Made by a program: the position numbers and the translations under genes
Shown: positions 28,344-37,952 of the stretch, in pieces
How positions within the stretch are numbered: position 1 is the first letter of the stretch
Layout: each line of letters starts with the position of its first letter
The notes under the pieces: model-generated
Database searches by the model: none
What the model saw: the letters and a program-made list of their open reading frames with translations, nothing else
What the model was told of the DNA's origin: nothing
NCBI RefSeq assembly: GCF_038396755.1
Contig: NZ_CP149822.1
Coordinates: forward strand, 1,736,001-1,800,000
Reading direction: 5' to 3'
Length of the DNA stretch: 64,000 nucleotides
DNA from: Chitinophaga pollutisoli
GTDB lineage: Bacteria; Bacteroidota; Bacteroidia; Chitinophagales; Chitinophagaceae

Positions 28344-28736
28344 AGGTGTCGGTTGTAGGTAACGCAGTTCTCTGTACAAGCCGGAACGATCAGCATCTTA
28401 CGTTACCGGGACGAATGTATATAAATTATTTCGTATTTATCATGCCGTGTGGTGTTTGCAGCTATTTTCAGCATTTATACGTAGAAACAGACCGGTTGTC
28501 ATTAATGTTTTTCGTATAGGTACTCCGTTAACGGATCCGTCGGCGCTGCGAACGGTTGAAATATTGTTTCCGGCAAGCCGCAATTTGACTTCGGAAGATG
28601 AAAGCGGGTTAATGTTTGACATAAAAGTATGCGCGCTTTGTGATCCGGTCCGGATACCCGCCCGAACCAGGCCAGCGTTCAAAGCGATAATTGGAAAACG
28701 AAGGAATTGCATGGTCGGATATTTTGTCTGAATTTG
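28344..28736. other. intergenic stretch, no confident gene
   Basis: About 390 bp between two lipoprotein paralogues. Short frames exist on both strands (90 codons minus, 94 codons plus) but neither has a signal peptide, a domain or resemblance to neighbours. No promoter or hairpin was recognised with confidence. Confidence 0.5.
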
Positions 28737-29265
28737 TTATTTATCGTAGGAAAATGAAGTAAAAGATCGTTGTTCATCTTCAGGTATGTTTTCCGCATTA
28801 TAATGCACATTTCGCTTTTCAGTGGATATCAACCGGCCCTTCGCATCTACTTCATGCGCAAAACTGATAACATTGCGCATATTGTATAACAGCATCGAAA
28901 CCGTCATAGTTTTAACCAGCCGCTTGCTATACAGATACAACTCTTCCTGTGATAAGTGCGATAAGATAAAGTATCCGACTCCATCCGGGAACTTTGAATA
29001 GTCGACAGAAAGCGCCCTGCTTTCATATTCAAAATCCACCCTTTTTGTGCTCGTAACTTCATCTTTATGGAAAGAGAAAGCCTCATACCGCACAAGGTCA
29101 TCCCCGTTCCAGGTTAATACGATTTTATTGCGCTGATCCTTCAGGTATGGATCATTCAGCCCCATTCCCACAAACGAATCTATTTTCCCATTGGCGCGGT
29201 AGAACAAGCTGGTTAAGGTTTGCCAGCAGCAGGATCAATGAGAACGCAGAGAATAAATGTTTCAT
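28737..29265 (-). pseudogene. decayed lipoprotein-family gene, paralogue 2, internal deletion and frameshift
   Basis: From the ATG at 29265 a signal peptide is read (MKHLFSAFSLILLLANLNQL), after which that frame soon stops. One base over, the frame continues as SLFYRANGKIDSFVGMGL and runs to 28737. This second part aligns with the C-terminal half of the neighbouring paralogue (TIIYDPAGKLDYIDRLG): both have a W-x-G-x-x-L motif and end with HxxDAxGRLxxTExRxVxY. About 120 residues that lie between signal and this point in the paralogue are missing. So the copy has lost its middle and is out of frame. An internal ATG at 29207 would give a 156-aa protein without a signal peptide; that product is unlikely to be functional. 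Confidence 0.72.
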
Positions 29266-29307
29266 AAAATAATTCGTGATAAAATTCCAATAGTTAATAA
29301 TACCAAC

Positions 29308-30177
29308 TTACTCACGATAGGTGAAGCCAATTGCAGTACGGATTTCGCTTTTCCAAACTTCGTATTCATAACGCACTGCTCTAATCTCCGTTTCCTGCAG
29401 CCTGCCATGCGCATCCAGCCGATGGGTGTATTCAAACACTTCCCTTGCGGGGATGGGAATTCGAGACGTCCATATGCGTTCGGAAGATACTGGAAGATGC
29501 TTGCTGAGTAGGTACGATCTATCGCCCGCCAGCAGTTTGAGAAAGAAATAATCGGCCCCGCCCCTGAGCTTGGGGAAGAAGTTGATCTGCAACCTTTCAT
29601 TGTAGGTAAAGAATTGCTTAAATAAAACCTGCATCTGCCCCGCATCGTCTTCCATATACATGTTGTATTGCTTCAGATTTTCTCCTTCCCACACGAAATC
29701 GACTTTATACTTCCGGTCTTTTCCATTGATACCATACGTCCCTAACCTGTCGATATAATCTAACTTTCCCGCAGGATCATAAATGATGGTATCAATATCC
29801 CTTTCATGTCCGTAATCTGTGGGCATGCGGAACTGGAATTTCCGCAGGCGGCCATCGTTAAAAACAAACGTATATTCAAATGAGATATGGGCAATGCCTG
29901 AGAATTTACCTTGGTCGTATAATACCGTCAAGCGGCCATTGTCGGGATCAGGGCCTGCGAGTGCATTTTCGATCGTATTGATCCGGCCGTCGTCATGGTA
30001 TTTGACGAGCATGGTATTTGGCTCTTGGCGGATCCAGTTAGTATTTTCCAGCTTGTAATTGTAGGTAGACCAGCTGGTGAGGTCGAGGGAATATTCTGCC
30101 GTAGGATCCGGCTGATCATCCGCGGTACATGCGGTTAACAGGATGATAAACGGGATGATTAGTGCAATTAGTTTCAT
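29308..30177 (-). CDS. lipoprotein of unknown function, paralogue 1 of a local array
   Basis: A 289-aa lipoprotein with signal MKLIALIIPFIILLTAC (start at 30177; an ATG four codons earlier is also possible). The body has repeated short strands with YDPAGKLDYIDRLG and WEGENLKQYNMYME motifs, of the same type as the two following genes. The last 40 residues (YTHRLDAHGRLQETEIRAVRYEYE) match the decayed middle copy. Intact and probably the reference member. No enzyme motif is visible. Likely exported to the periplasm or outer membrane. Confidence 0.78.
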   Translation of the reverse strand: MKLIALIIPFIILLTACTADDQPDPTAEYSLDLTSWSTYNYKLENTNWIRQEPNTMLVKYHDDGRINTIENALAGPDPDNGRLTVLYDQGKFSGIAHISFEYTFVFNDGRLRKFQFRMPTDYGHERDIDTIIYDPAGKLDYIDRLGTYGINGKDRKYKVDFVWEGENLKQYNMYMEDDAGQMQVLFKQFFTYNERLQINFFPKLRGGADYFFLKLLAGDRSYLLSKHLPVSSERIWTSRIPIPAREVFEYTHRLDAHGRLQETEIRAVRYEYEVWKSEIRTAIGFTYRE

Positions 30178-30361
30178 CGAAATATTCATAAGTGTAGGCA
30201 GGTGGAAAATTATTTAGTTAGCGCCCAAGAAAGTGAAGCATGTATTCCAGACCTCATCCGGCTTTCTTCCAAAATCTCATTATCTATGGTATAAGGGATA
30301 ATATGCTAAATGCCCGGTCACAAACAATTCACGCGTCAAATATACGCCACTTCCACGGGAT

Positions 30362-30931
30362 TTACATCTTCGCCAGTCTTTCCGCCACCTGGCTCACCGG
30401 CAGGCCCATCACATTGTAAAAATCCCCATTTATACCGGCGATCCCCACCGCCCCGATCCATTCCTGGATGGCGTACGCGCCCGCTTTATCGTAAGGTTTG
30501 TAATGATCAACGTAATAGGCGATCTGCTCTTCGGTCAGCGGTTTGAAATGCACTTCGGTGGTTTGTGAAAACGCCTGCTCCTCCCCGTTCCTGACGATCA
30601 CCACACCCGTGATCACCGTGTGCACCCGGCCGCTGAGGCGCCCGAGGATGCGCAGGGCATCGTCGCGGTCAGTGGGCTTGCCGATCACGTCGCCATCCAG
30701 CACCACGATGGTATCCGCGGCGATAATGATATCGCTGGCGCCGTAAAACGCCTGTACGGCTTTCGCCTTCTGCCGGGCGATGTGCTCCGGCACTTCGGGC
30801 ACCGGCATGCCTTCGGGCCACGATTCGTCGGCCTGGCTTACTTTCACTTCGAAGGGGATGCCGGCCTGCTCCAGGAGCTGCGCGCGGCGGGGGCTTTGAC
30901 TCGCCAATATTACGGGCTTGCGGGAATACAT
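30362..30931 (-). CDS. maf: Maf family nucleoside triphosphate pyrophosphatase
   Basis: House-cleaning pyrophosphatase that hydrolyses dTTP/UTP or modified nucleotides to monophosphates. At 189 aa it carries the Maf N-terminal motif LASQSPRRAQLLEQAG (9-24), the catalytic region IIAADTIVVLDGDVIGKP and the C-terminal GAYAIQEWIGAVGIAGINGDFYNVMGLP. Last gene of the DUF2520-kdsC-ubiA-maf run, starting 1 nt after the ubiA-like stop. Confidence 0.95.
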   Translation of the reverse strand: MYSRKPVILASQSPRRAQLLEQAGIPFEVKVSQADESWPEGMPVPEVPEHIARQKAKAVQAFYGASDIIIAADTIVVLDGDVIGKPTDRDDALRILGRLSGRVHTVITGVVIVRNGEEQAFSQTTEVHFKPLTEEQIAYYVDHYKPYDKAGAYAIQEWIGAVGIAGINGDFYNVMGLPVSQVAERLAKM

Positions 30932-30932
30932 C

Positions 30933-31874
30933 TTACATGATTTTAAAGAACACCATCGACAAAATACCGGTCAGCATCACGATCTTGATCCAGGTGGAAA
31001 TGGAATGGTAATGCTCCGGCTGGTAAGCCTTCGCCAGCGGGCGCTGGATAAACCAGGCCAGGGGGAAAACGACAAACAACCCCACATACGCCACCGCCGC
31101 ATACCATTCCCGCAGGAAGGTCACCACCATAAGCACGAGCAATAGCACTTCCAGGGCTACGATCAGCCCCATGGTGAAGTGCTTCGTCTTCTTCACGCCC
31201 CACACGATGGGGAGCGTCCGGCAACCGTCCTTGCTATCGCCGATCATGTCTTCCATATCCTTCACGATTTCCCGGATCATCGACAACAGGAACGCGAACA
31301 GCGCGTAAATCCCGATGATCTGGATGAGCTTGCGCCCTGCGGGTGAAAGAATCGCCTCGAAGCTCTCGTAAATCTGTTTCTCGTAAAATCCTACCACCAC
31401 CACGCTCAATGCCGTCAGCAGCGAGATTACCACGTTGCCGATAATCACCTGGCGCTTGAAGGACGTGGAATAGAACCACAGCAGCATCGTGCAGATCACC
31501 TGGATGAAACCGAGGTAAAACTGCCCGATCTTGAATGCCACCAAAAAGCCCAGCGATACGCCGGCCATATTGAGCATCGTATGCCAGGCCATGGCCCAGC
31601 GCCGGTTGATGATCTTTTCCACGACCATTTTTTCCGGCTTGTTGACCAGGTCAATATTGATGTCGAAATAATCGTTGATAATATACCCGCCCGCCGCCAC
31701 CATGAGGGTGGAAAGGCACAGCAGCACGAAATGCGCCCAGGAAAGGGAGGGCTCCAGCCCGCTCTTCTGCAACACGGGCGCCACCACGCAGAACTGCAAC
31801 AGCAATTGCGTGAGGGCAATGTAGATCAGGTTAGGATACCGGATCATCCTGAAAAAAGCGGCGATGAGGGTCAT
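30933..31874 (-). CDS. UbiA family prenyltransferase (geranylgeranylglycerol-phosphate type)
   Basis: A 313-aa membrane prenyltransferase with about eight or nine hydrophobic helices. The two Asp-rich motifs are NDYFDINID (first) and DMEDMIGDSKDG (second), which bind prenyl diphosphate through Mg2+. Bacteroidota members of this branch are usually annotated as geranylgeranylglycerol-phosphate geranylgeranyltransferases; the acceptor cannot be proved here. Start chosen at 31874 (MTLIAAFFRMIRYPNLI), 31 nt after kdsC. The ATG at 31916 overlaps kdsC and adds an unrelated polar stretch. Confidence 0.88.
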   Translation of the reverse strand: MTLIAAFFRMIRYPNLIYIALTQLLLQFCVVAPVLQKSGLEPSLSWAHFVLLCLSTLMVAAGGYIINDYFDINIDLVNKPEKMVVEKIINRRWAMAWHTMLNMAGVSLGFLVAFKIGQFYLGFIQVICTMLLWFYSTSFKRQVIIGNVVISLLTALSVVVVGFYEKQIYESFEAILSPAGRKLIQIIGIYALFAFLLSMIREIVKDMEDMIGDSKDGCRTLPIVWGVKKTKHFTMGLIVALEVLLLVLMVVTFLREWYAAVAYVGLFVVFPLAWFIQRPLAKAYQPEHYHSISTWIKIVMLTGILSMVFFKIM

Positions 31875-31905
31875 AAGTCGTTTTATATATGGAGAATCCG
31901 GTTTG

Positions 31906-32427
31906 CTATTTAGCACGGATGCCTTCGTCGAGCTGCCAGTCGCCGTTGAGCTTCAGCACTTTCTCTATCACGTCGCGGGCACAGCCTGCACCGCCCGCCA
32001 GGGGCGAAATATACCGGCTGATGGATTTGATCTCCGGCGCCGCGTCTGCCGGGCAGGCGGCCAGGCCTACCAGCTGCATGGCGCGGTAGTCGGGGATATC
32101 GTCTCCCATAAACAGGATCTGGTCCCATTGCAGGTCGTGCTCCAGGGCGTAAGTTTCCAGACGGTCCACCTTGTCGGCCACGCCCGTATATACGTCGGTG
32201 ATACCCAATCCGTTGAGCCGCGTCACCACGCTTTCCGACCTGCCACCGGAAATGATCGCGATGCGATAGCCTTTTTTCACCGCCAGCTGCAAGGCGTACC
32301 CGTCGCGGATGCTCATCTTCCGGCTCAGCTCGCCGCCAGGCAGGAGCTGTACGGTGCCATCGGTGAGCACGCCATCTACGTCGAATACAAAAGTGCGGAT
32401 GCGGGAAAAATGTTCCAATACGTTCAT
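31906..32427 (-). CDS. kdsC: 3-deoxy-D-manno-octulosonate-8-phosphate phosphatase
   Basis: HAD-superfamily phosphatase releasing KDO for lipopolysaccharide synthesis. At 173 aa it has the small KdsC architecture: nucleophile motif FDVDGVLTDG (15-24), ISGGRSESVVTR (motif 2), and GDDIPDYRAMQLVGLAACPADA (motif 4). Start at 32427 (MNVLEHFSRIRT) is preferred to 32469, which adds residues without family resemblance. Downstream of the DUF2520 gene on the same strand. Confidence 0.93.
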   Translation of the reverse strand: MNVLEHFSRIRTFVFDVDGVLTDGTVQLLPGGELSRKMSIRDGYALQLAVKKGYRIAIISGGRSESVVTRLNGLGITDVYTGVADKVDRLETYALEHDLQWDQILFMGDDIPDYRAMQLVGLAACPADAAPEIKSISRYISPLAGGAGCARDVIEKVLKLNGDWQLDEGIRAK

Positions 32428-32497
32428 AACTGTCTGTTCTGCGTTGGCCGGCCGGAGGCCGGTGCGCAAAAATATCTGTTAATCGGGAGACCGCCAA

Positions 32498-33259
32498 TCA
32501 TTTGTGGAACTGTTGGATGCTTTCGGACAGGAGCGGATAAATCTGCGCCATAGACGGGTAATTGGCCAGGAGCGACTCATGAAGGGCCATCGTGCGCGCA
32601 TCGTTCCGTATCGCCGGGCCGGTTTGCACGTGTTCGGGCGGAAACTTGTCGAGCCGCTGGAAGGTTTCCCTGATGATGGGGGCCAGCAGGCTGAAGTCGC
32701 GCCCTTCCTGCTCGCAGTAGAATTTGGCCAGGGCGATGAGGTGGTTGGTGAAATTGTTGCAGAAAACGGCTGCCAGGTGCATCTGCAGCCGCTGTTCGGA
32801 ATTCATGATTGAAATGCTGCCGCTGATGCTTTGGGCCAGGGCCAGGAGGCGCTTCTGCACTTCGTCGGAGGAGGCTTCCAGCAGCAGGGGTATTTCGGGA
32901 TAGGATTTATTTTCTTTCCGGATGCTCTGCAGGGGATAAAGCACGCCGGTATTTGCGGAAATGTTGGAAATGGCGGACAGGGGAACGGCGCCGGCAGTGT
33001 GCACCACGATGCGGCGGCCCAGGCGGAGGTCGTTGTTCAGCTGCACGAGGGCTTCGTCTCCCACCGCCAAAAGGTAAATATCCGCTTCCATGTGGATGTC
33101 GAACAGGTCGGCGGAGTGCTCGGCCCCGAGGGTTTCCGCCAGCAGGCGGGCGTTTTCCCTGTTACGGCTGATGACTTGCTTTACGGGGTGGCCGTGCAGT
33201 TTCATGAAATGGCCAAAACAATGCGCTACGTTTCCGGATCCTATAATGACGATGTCCAT
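32498..33259 (-). CDS. Rossmann-fold protein with DUF2520 domain
   Basis: A 253-aa protein with an NAD(P)-binding start, VIIGSGNVAHCFGHFMKLHGH (4-24), like ProC-type reductases and F420-dependent NADP reductases, and a helical DUF2520-type C-terminal half (AAVFCNNFTNHLIALAKFYC, PIIRETFQRLDKFPPEHVQTGPAIRNDA). The substrate is unknown. It heads the operon with kdsC, ubiA-like and maf, an association I recall from other Bacteroidota, so a link to envelope or cofactor metabolism is possible but unproven. Confidence 0.88.
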   Translation of the reverse strand: MDIVIIGSGNVAHCFGHFMKLHGHPVKQVISRNRENARLLAETLGAEHSADLFDIHMEADIYLLAVGDEALVQLNNDLRLGRRIVVHTAGAVPLSAISNISANTGVLYPLQSIRKENKSYPEIPLLLEASSDEVQKRLLALAQSISGSISIMNSEQRLQMHLAAVFCNNFTNHLIALAKFYCEQEGRDFSLLAPIIRETFQRLDKFPPEHVQTGPAIRNDARTMALHESLLANYPSMAQIYPLLSESIQQFHK

Positions 33260-33470
33260 GGCGGTCGATGTAGTTAAAAATTGAATATGTAATATAAGCG
33301 TCTTTCGGCGAAAAGGAGATAATATAATAATATCGTGATTGTTGATTGCTATAAATCAAGTATTTAACCTTTGCTATTTTTTATATCAACCTACTTTTAT
33401 ATAATTGCACCAATCGGATTTGTAATATTTGTACAAATTTTAGCGTAATTACAGACATAAAAAGGCGTTC

Positions 33471-35822
33471 ATGGCTAAAAATCTCGTGATTGTAGAATCC
33501 CCGGCAAAGGCGAAGACTATAGAAAAAATATTAGGAAAAGATTTTGAAGTGAAATCTTCATTCGGCCACATCCGTGACCTGGAGAAGGATGACATGGGAA
33601 TCGACATTCAGAATAATTTCAAGCCGAAATATATAATACCGGATGACAAGGAAAAGGTTGTCAAGGAATTAAAAAAACTGGTGAAGGACTCCGACGAGGT
33701 TTGGCTGGCAACGGATGAGGACCGCGAAGGGGAAGCCATATCCTGGCACCTTTGCGAAGTACTCGGCCTGGACCCCGCCTCTACCAAACGCATTGTATTT
33801 CACGAGATTACGAAACCCGCCATCGAAAAAGCCGTTCGTACCCCCCGCCTGCTCGACATGAACCTGGTGAATGCCCAGCAAGCCCGCCGCATCCTCGACC
33901 GGATCGTGGGCTTTGAGCTTTCGCCCGTGCTCTGGCGCAAAATGAGCATGCGCAACTCGCTGTCTGCCGGCCGTGTGCAATCCGTAGCCGTTCGGCTGAT
34001 CGTGGAGCGCGAGCGCGAGATCAACCAGTTCGAGACCGTCAGCAGCTTTAAAGTGGAAGCCTGGTTCCTCGCCAAGGATATCCAGGGGCGGACCATCGCC
34101 TTCAAGGCCGACGGCCCCTCCCGCTTCAAAACCGCCGAAGACGCCGAGAAGTTCCTCTCCCAATGTGTGGGCGCCGCCTATACGGTGAAAGACGTGACGG
34201 TAAAACCCGGGAAAAAATCCCCCGCCGCACCGTTCACCACCTCCACCCTCCAGCAGGAAGCCTCCCGCAAGCTGGGCTACAGCGTGTCCAAAACCATGCT
34301 ACTGGCGCAGAAACTCTACGAGTCCGGGCAGATCACCTACATGAGGACCGACTCCGTGAATCTCTCCGACACCGCCATGGAAGATATCAGCAAAGCCATC
34401 CATAAAAACTGGGGCGAACGCTACTATCAATCCCGCAAATACAAAAACAAAAACGAAAACGCGCAGGAAGCCCACGAAGCCATCCGCCCCACCTACATGG
34501 AAAACGCCTCGGTCGACGATTCCGACCTCAAGCGGCTCTATGAACTGATCTGGAAAAGGACGATCGCCAGCCAGATGTCGGACGCGGAACTGGAAAAAAC
34601 CATCGCCAAAATCGATATCAGCACTAATCACGAAGAGCTGACCGCCAGCGGTGAAGTGCTCAAATTCGACGGCTTCCTGAAAGTATATATGGAGAGCCGC
34701 GACGACGAAGACGCGGAAGAAGACGACCAGGAAGGCGTATTGCCCCCGCTGGCCGTGAAACAGGCGCTGGAAATGAAGGAAATGAAAGCCACCGAACGCT
34801 TCACCCGCCCCGCTCCCCGCTATACGGAGGCTTCGCTGGTGAAAAAGCTCGAAGAGCTCGGCATCGGCCGCCCTTCCACCTACGCCCCCACCATCACCAC
34901 CATCCAGAAACGCGGTTACGTGGAGAAGCGCGATAAAGAAGGGGTGAAAAGGGATTTCCGCATCCTTTGGCTCAAAAACGACCAGATCAGCAAAGTCACC
35001 GACCAGGAAAACACCGGCGCGGAGAAAGCCAAACTCTTCCCCACCGACCTCGGCATGCTGGTGACCGACTTCCTGAAACAATATTTCGACCGGGTGATGG
35101 ACTACGGCTTCACCGCCCGCATCGAAGAAGAATTTGACGAAATCGCCGGCGGCAAGAAGAAATGGAACAATATGCTCCAGGACTTCTACGCGCCCTTCCA
35201 TCATAATGTGGAGGAAACGCTGGAAAAAGCCGAAAGGGTGAAGGGAGAACGCCTCCTGGGCGAAGATCCCGCGTCCGGCAAGCCCGTTACCGCCCGCATG
35301 GGCAGGTTTGGGCCGATGGTACAGATAGGCAAGGTAGAAGACGAGGAGAAGCCCCGTTTCGCCAAGCTGAAGCAAACCCAGAGCATCGAAACGATCACGT
35401 TCGATGAAGCCATGGACCTGTTCCGCCTTCCCCGCAACCTGGGTTTGTTCGAAGGCACCGAAGTGTCGGTGAACATCGGCCGGTTCGGGCCTTACGCGCA
35501 ACACGACAAGAAGTTCTATTCCCTCAAAAAGGAAATGGACCCCTACACCGTGGAGCTCGAAGAAGTGGCGCCGCTCATCGTGGAAAAACGCCAGGCCAAA
35601 GACGAACGCACCATTAAAGTGTTCGAGAAGGAGAAGATCCAGGTGCTGAGAGGCCCGTACGGTCCCTACCTGAAAGTAGGACTGCGCAATTACAAGCTGC
35701 CGAAAGAAAAACATGAGACCGCCGCCGATATCACCGTGGAAGAAGCCAAAGCCATCATCGAAGAGCTGAAAGCCAATCCCCCGAAGAAAAAGGCGCCGCC
35801 CCGCAAAAAGAAAGCGGACTAG
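33471..35822 (+). CDS. topA: DNA topoisomerase I (type IA)
   Basis: Relaxes negative supercoils by single-strand passage. At 783 aa, it has a Toprim domain at the N-terminus (LVIVESPAKAKTIEKILG; DREGEAISWHL with the metal-binding acids), the catalytic tyrosine Y290 in QITYMRTDSVNLS, and EELGIGRPSTYAPTI. The C-terminus has topo I repeat motifs (GRFGPYAQHDKK, GPYGPYLKVG) and a basic tail PPKKKAPPRKKKAD instead of cysteine zinc ribbons. Single gene, followed by a SirB1-like gene after 44 nt. Confidence 0.97.
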   Translation: MAKNLVIVESPAKAKTIEKILGKDFEVKSSFGHIRDLEKDDMGIDIQNNFKPKYIIPDDKEKVVKELKKLVKDSDEVWLATDEDREGEAISWHLCEVLGLDPASTKRIVFHEITKPAIEKAVRTPRLLDMNLVNAQQARRILDRIVGFELSPVLWRKMSMRNSLSAGRVQSVAVRLIVEREREINQFETVSSFKVEAWFLAKDIQGRTIAFKADGPSRFKTAEDAEKFLSQCVGAAYTVKDVTVKPGKKSPAAPFTTSTLQQEASRKLGYSVSKTMLLAQKLYESGQITYMRTDSVNLSDTAMEDISKAIHKNWGERYYQSRKYKNKNENAQEAHEAIRPTYMENASVDDSDLKRLYELIWKRTIASQMSDAELEKTIAKIDISTNHEELTASGEVLKFDGFLKVYMESRDDEDAEEDDQEGVLPPLAVKQALEMKEMKATERFTRPAPRYTEASLVKKLEELGIGRPSTYAPTITTIQKRGYVEKRDKEGVKRDFRILWLKNDQISKVTDQENTGAEKAKLFPTDLGMLVTDFLKQYFDRVMDYGFTARIEEEFDEIAGGKKKWNNMLQDFYAPFHHNVEETLEKAERVKGERLLGEDPASGKPVTARMGRFGPMVQIGKVEDEEKPRFAKLKQTQSIETITFDEAMDLFRLPRNLGLFEGTEVSVNIGRFGPYAQHDKKFYSLKKEMDPYTVELEEVAPLIVEKRQAKDERTIKVFEKEKIQVLRGPYGPYLKVGLRNYKLPKEKHETAADITVEEAKAIIEELKANPPKKKAPPRKKKAD

Positions 35823-35866
35823 CCAAAAAATCGTAACTTAAAGACAAGAATCCATAACTCATTCCA

Positions 35867-36736
35867 TTGCACGAAACAAGGGAAATAAACGCGTTATTCC
35901 ATCTGCTGGACGATCCTGACCAGGAAGTGTTTGACACCGTGGCCAACAAAATTCTCATGTTCGGGAAAGAAATCATTCCCAACCTTGAGCATCTGTGGGA
36001 AACGACCATCGACGAGCACATCCAGGAAAGGATAGAAATGCTGATCCACCGCGTCCATTACCAGGACCTGCAGGAAGCATTCAGGGTGTGGCATGCGGCG
36101 GGTTCGCAGGAGCTGATCAAAGGCGCGTTGCTGACCGCCCAATACCAGTACCCCGACCTCACGGAGCAGACGGTACATACTGAAATCGACCGCATCAAAC
36201 GTAATATCTGGCTCGAACTGAATAATTACCTCACCCCACTGGAGCAGATAAATGTGCTGAACAGCATGATTTATAACTATTTCGGGTTGAAGGGGGAAGA
36301 AGTCAGCTACCAGCGCAAGAACCAGTTTTTCATCAACCAGGTGATCGAAGGCCGGAAAGGCAATCCCCTCACCAACGGAATTGTGTACCAGGCACTCTGC
36401 GCGATGCTCGACCTGCCGGTGTACGCCGTCAATATACCACGGCAATTCATCCTCGGGTATTTCGACACGTTCTACGATTTCACCGAGCCCGCCGACCCGG
36501 GAGACTACCGCATCCTTTTCTTCATCGACCCCATCCAGGGCCAGATCTATACGCAACAAGATGTGGACACCTACCTGAAACGGGTAAACGTGCCGGTAAA
36601 TCCCGACTTCTACAAACCACAAAGCAACGCCCGGATCGTCCAGTTCCTGTTGGAAGAAACCGCGAAATGCTTTCGCAACGACAAGGAACAGTACAAACAC
36701 GACGAACTGCTGAACCTCGCCCGCATACTCGATTGA
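35867..36736 (+). CDS. SirB1-like / transglutaminase-core family protein
   Basis: A 289-aa cytosolic protein. The central part (about 150-215) matches the SirB1/UPF0162 pattern: SYQRKNQFFINQVIEGRKGNPLTNG, LCAMLDLPVYAVNIPRQFILGYFD. The N-terminal 80 residues look like helical repeats (HEAT-like). The family has a transglutaminase-like fold, but the catalytic Cys-His-Asp set is not evident here and activity is unknown. The start is a TTG at 35867; an in-frame stop lies just upstream at 35855 and the first ATG would cut off 30 conserved-looking residues. It may share the topA transcript. Confidence 0.8.
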   Translation: MHETREINALFHLLDDPDQEVFDTVANKILMFGKEIIPNLEHLWETTIDEHIQERIEMLIHRVHYQDLQEAFRVWHAAGSQELIKGALLTAQYQYPDLTEQTVHTEIDRIKRNIWLELNNYLTPLEQINVLNSMIYNYFGLKGEEVSYQRKNQFFINQVIEGRKGNPLTNGIVYQALCAMLDLPVYAVNIPRQFILGYFDTFYDFTEPADPGDYRILFFIDPIQGQIYTQQDVDTYLKRVNVPVNPDFYKPQSNARIVQFLLEETAKCFRNDKEQYKHDELLNLARILD

Positions 36737-36755
36737 TACCTTAGCTTATCATATG

Positions 36756-36788
36756 AAAAAAGCCCGCAGATGACTGCGGGCTTTTTTT
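36756..36788. terminator. bidirectional terminator
   Basis: GCCCGCAG (36762-36769) pairs with CTGCGGGC (36774-36781), with A6 before and T7 after. It serves both converging genes. Confidence 0.9.
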
Positions 36789-36812
36789 GTGGTCACGATT
36801 GCCTTGGGTGAA

Positions 36813-37952
36813 TTATAATGCCCCGATGTAGGTGGCGGTGGTACCGTCGAGGTAGAAAATGTGCTTGTTGTTCAGGTCGGCGAAGTCGCCCTGGTTGATG
36901 ATGAATTCCACATTGCCGGAAGCCCATGATTTCACAGGCTGTACCACGGATTTGGTCTTCAACGCCCAGTTGGAATTATCGGCCAGCTCGATGCGTTTGG
37001 AGCTGTAATCCGCGTAGGGCATAGCCCAGCCGACATGGTGGCCGTCTTCCGCCATCGGTTCCAGCGTATTGCCGAGCAAAGCATAAGTGATCTGGCTGTT
37101 CAGGCCCAGCTGGTTGGACACGGTGCCGAAATAGTTCCGGGAAGAATCGGTAATGGGCTTGCCGTTGATATGAATCTGGTATGCATCGTTATCGAAATCG
37201 AAGAACAATTCCATGCGGTTCCATACGCCGGTGGTGGGGTGCGACTGATCGGCATATCCGCCCAGTTCACCGTTGCCCGACCATTCCACGCGCCAGGTAA
37301 ACTGACCGCCGTTGGGCATTTTGGCCGCCCAGAAGCTGCTGCTGTATTTTGGATCGCTACTGGGAAGATCTCTTTTCCAGTACATGCGGTACCACTTGCC
37401 CGTTTCGTCGTCGTCAAACGTTTGCAGGTAGAAGGAAACGTAGAGGTAGGATTTGTACCCGGAGTTGTCCAGCAGGTTCCAGTTGCGCAGGCGCCAGTTG
37501 GAGGGGAACAAAGTACGGATAGCCTGGCTGGCCTGGCGTTTGAGCCATTTGCCCGAGTGGGTGGGACCGCCGGTGAGTTCCAGGGTGGCGCCGGAAGCGG
37601 TGGCCTGGTTGTTGAAATCGTTGGAGGTCAGGATAGGGTAAATACCCTGCAGGTGCGCCTGCCAGCCGGCCTTGGTGTTGGACGAAGGCGTGGCGGTAGT
37701 GGCGGAATCGAAGTCGGTGGAACGCAGCGCCATGTGGCGGTGTCCGGCGAAAGTGTAATTGCCGGCGTTGAAGTCGGTCTTGCTGCCGGAGCCCGTCACC
37801 GTGATGGTTTTAAGGTCGCCGTGCACCGGCGTGGTGGTGGTGGTGTTAGGTTTCGGGTCTTTTCCCGGAGGGTTGAAAATGTCTGCCTTGTCGCAGCTGC
37901 CGAGGGTCCATACGGCAGCGGTCAAGAACAGTAGTTTCACACAGTTGTTCAT
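36813..37952 (-). CDS. lipoprotein, possibly jelly-roll/carbohydrate-binding
   Basis: A 379-aa lipoprotein. The ATG at 37952 gives MNNCVKLLFLTAAVWTLGSC, with a lipobox, followed by a Thr/Pro linker (KPNTTTTTPVHG). The rest is rich in aromatics and Asn: WYRMYWKRDL, GQFTWRVEWSGNGELGG, NRMELFFDFDNDAYQIHINGKP. The last of these resembles the inner strands of jelly-roll folds found in polysaccharide lyases and concanavalin-like domains, so glycan binding or cleavage is possible. I do not see a catalytic motif I can name. The longer frame from 38096 has no signal at its start. Surface or periplasmic. Confidence 0.75.
   Translation of the reverse strand: MNNCVKLLFLTAAVWTLGSCDKADIFNPPGKDPKPNTTTTTPVHGDLKTITVTGSGSKTDFNAGNYTFAGHRHMALRSTDFDSATTATPSSNTKAGWQAHLQGIYPILTSNDFNNQATASGATLELTGGPTHSGKWLKRQASQAIRTLFPSNWRLRNWNLLDNSGYKSYLYVSFYLQTFDDDETGKWYRMYWKRDLPSSDPKYSSSFWAAKMPNGGQFTWRVEWSGNGELGGYADQSHPTTGVWNRMELFFDFDNDAYQIHINGKPITDSSRNYFGTVSNQLGLNSQITYALLGNTLEPMAEDGHHVGWAMPYADYSSKRIELADNSNWALKTKSVVQPVKSWASGNVEFIINQGDFADLNNKHIFYLDGTTATYIGAL

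Noticed and set aside
28440..28712. 90-codon minus-strand ORF downstream of the decayed lipoprotein
   Set aside because: No signal peptide, no similarity to neighbours, no good start context. A competing frame on the other strand is equally long.
33411..33440. AATATTTG as a topA promoter -7 element
   Set aside because: One base off the TAnnTTTG pattern in an AT-rich stretch, and no convincing partner at -33.
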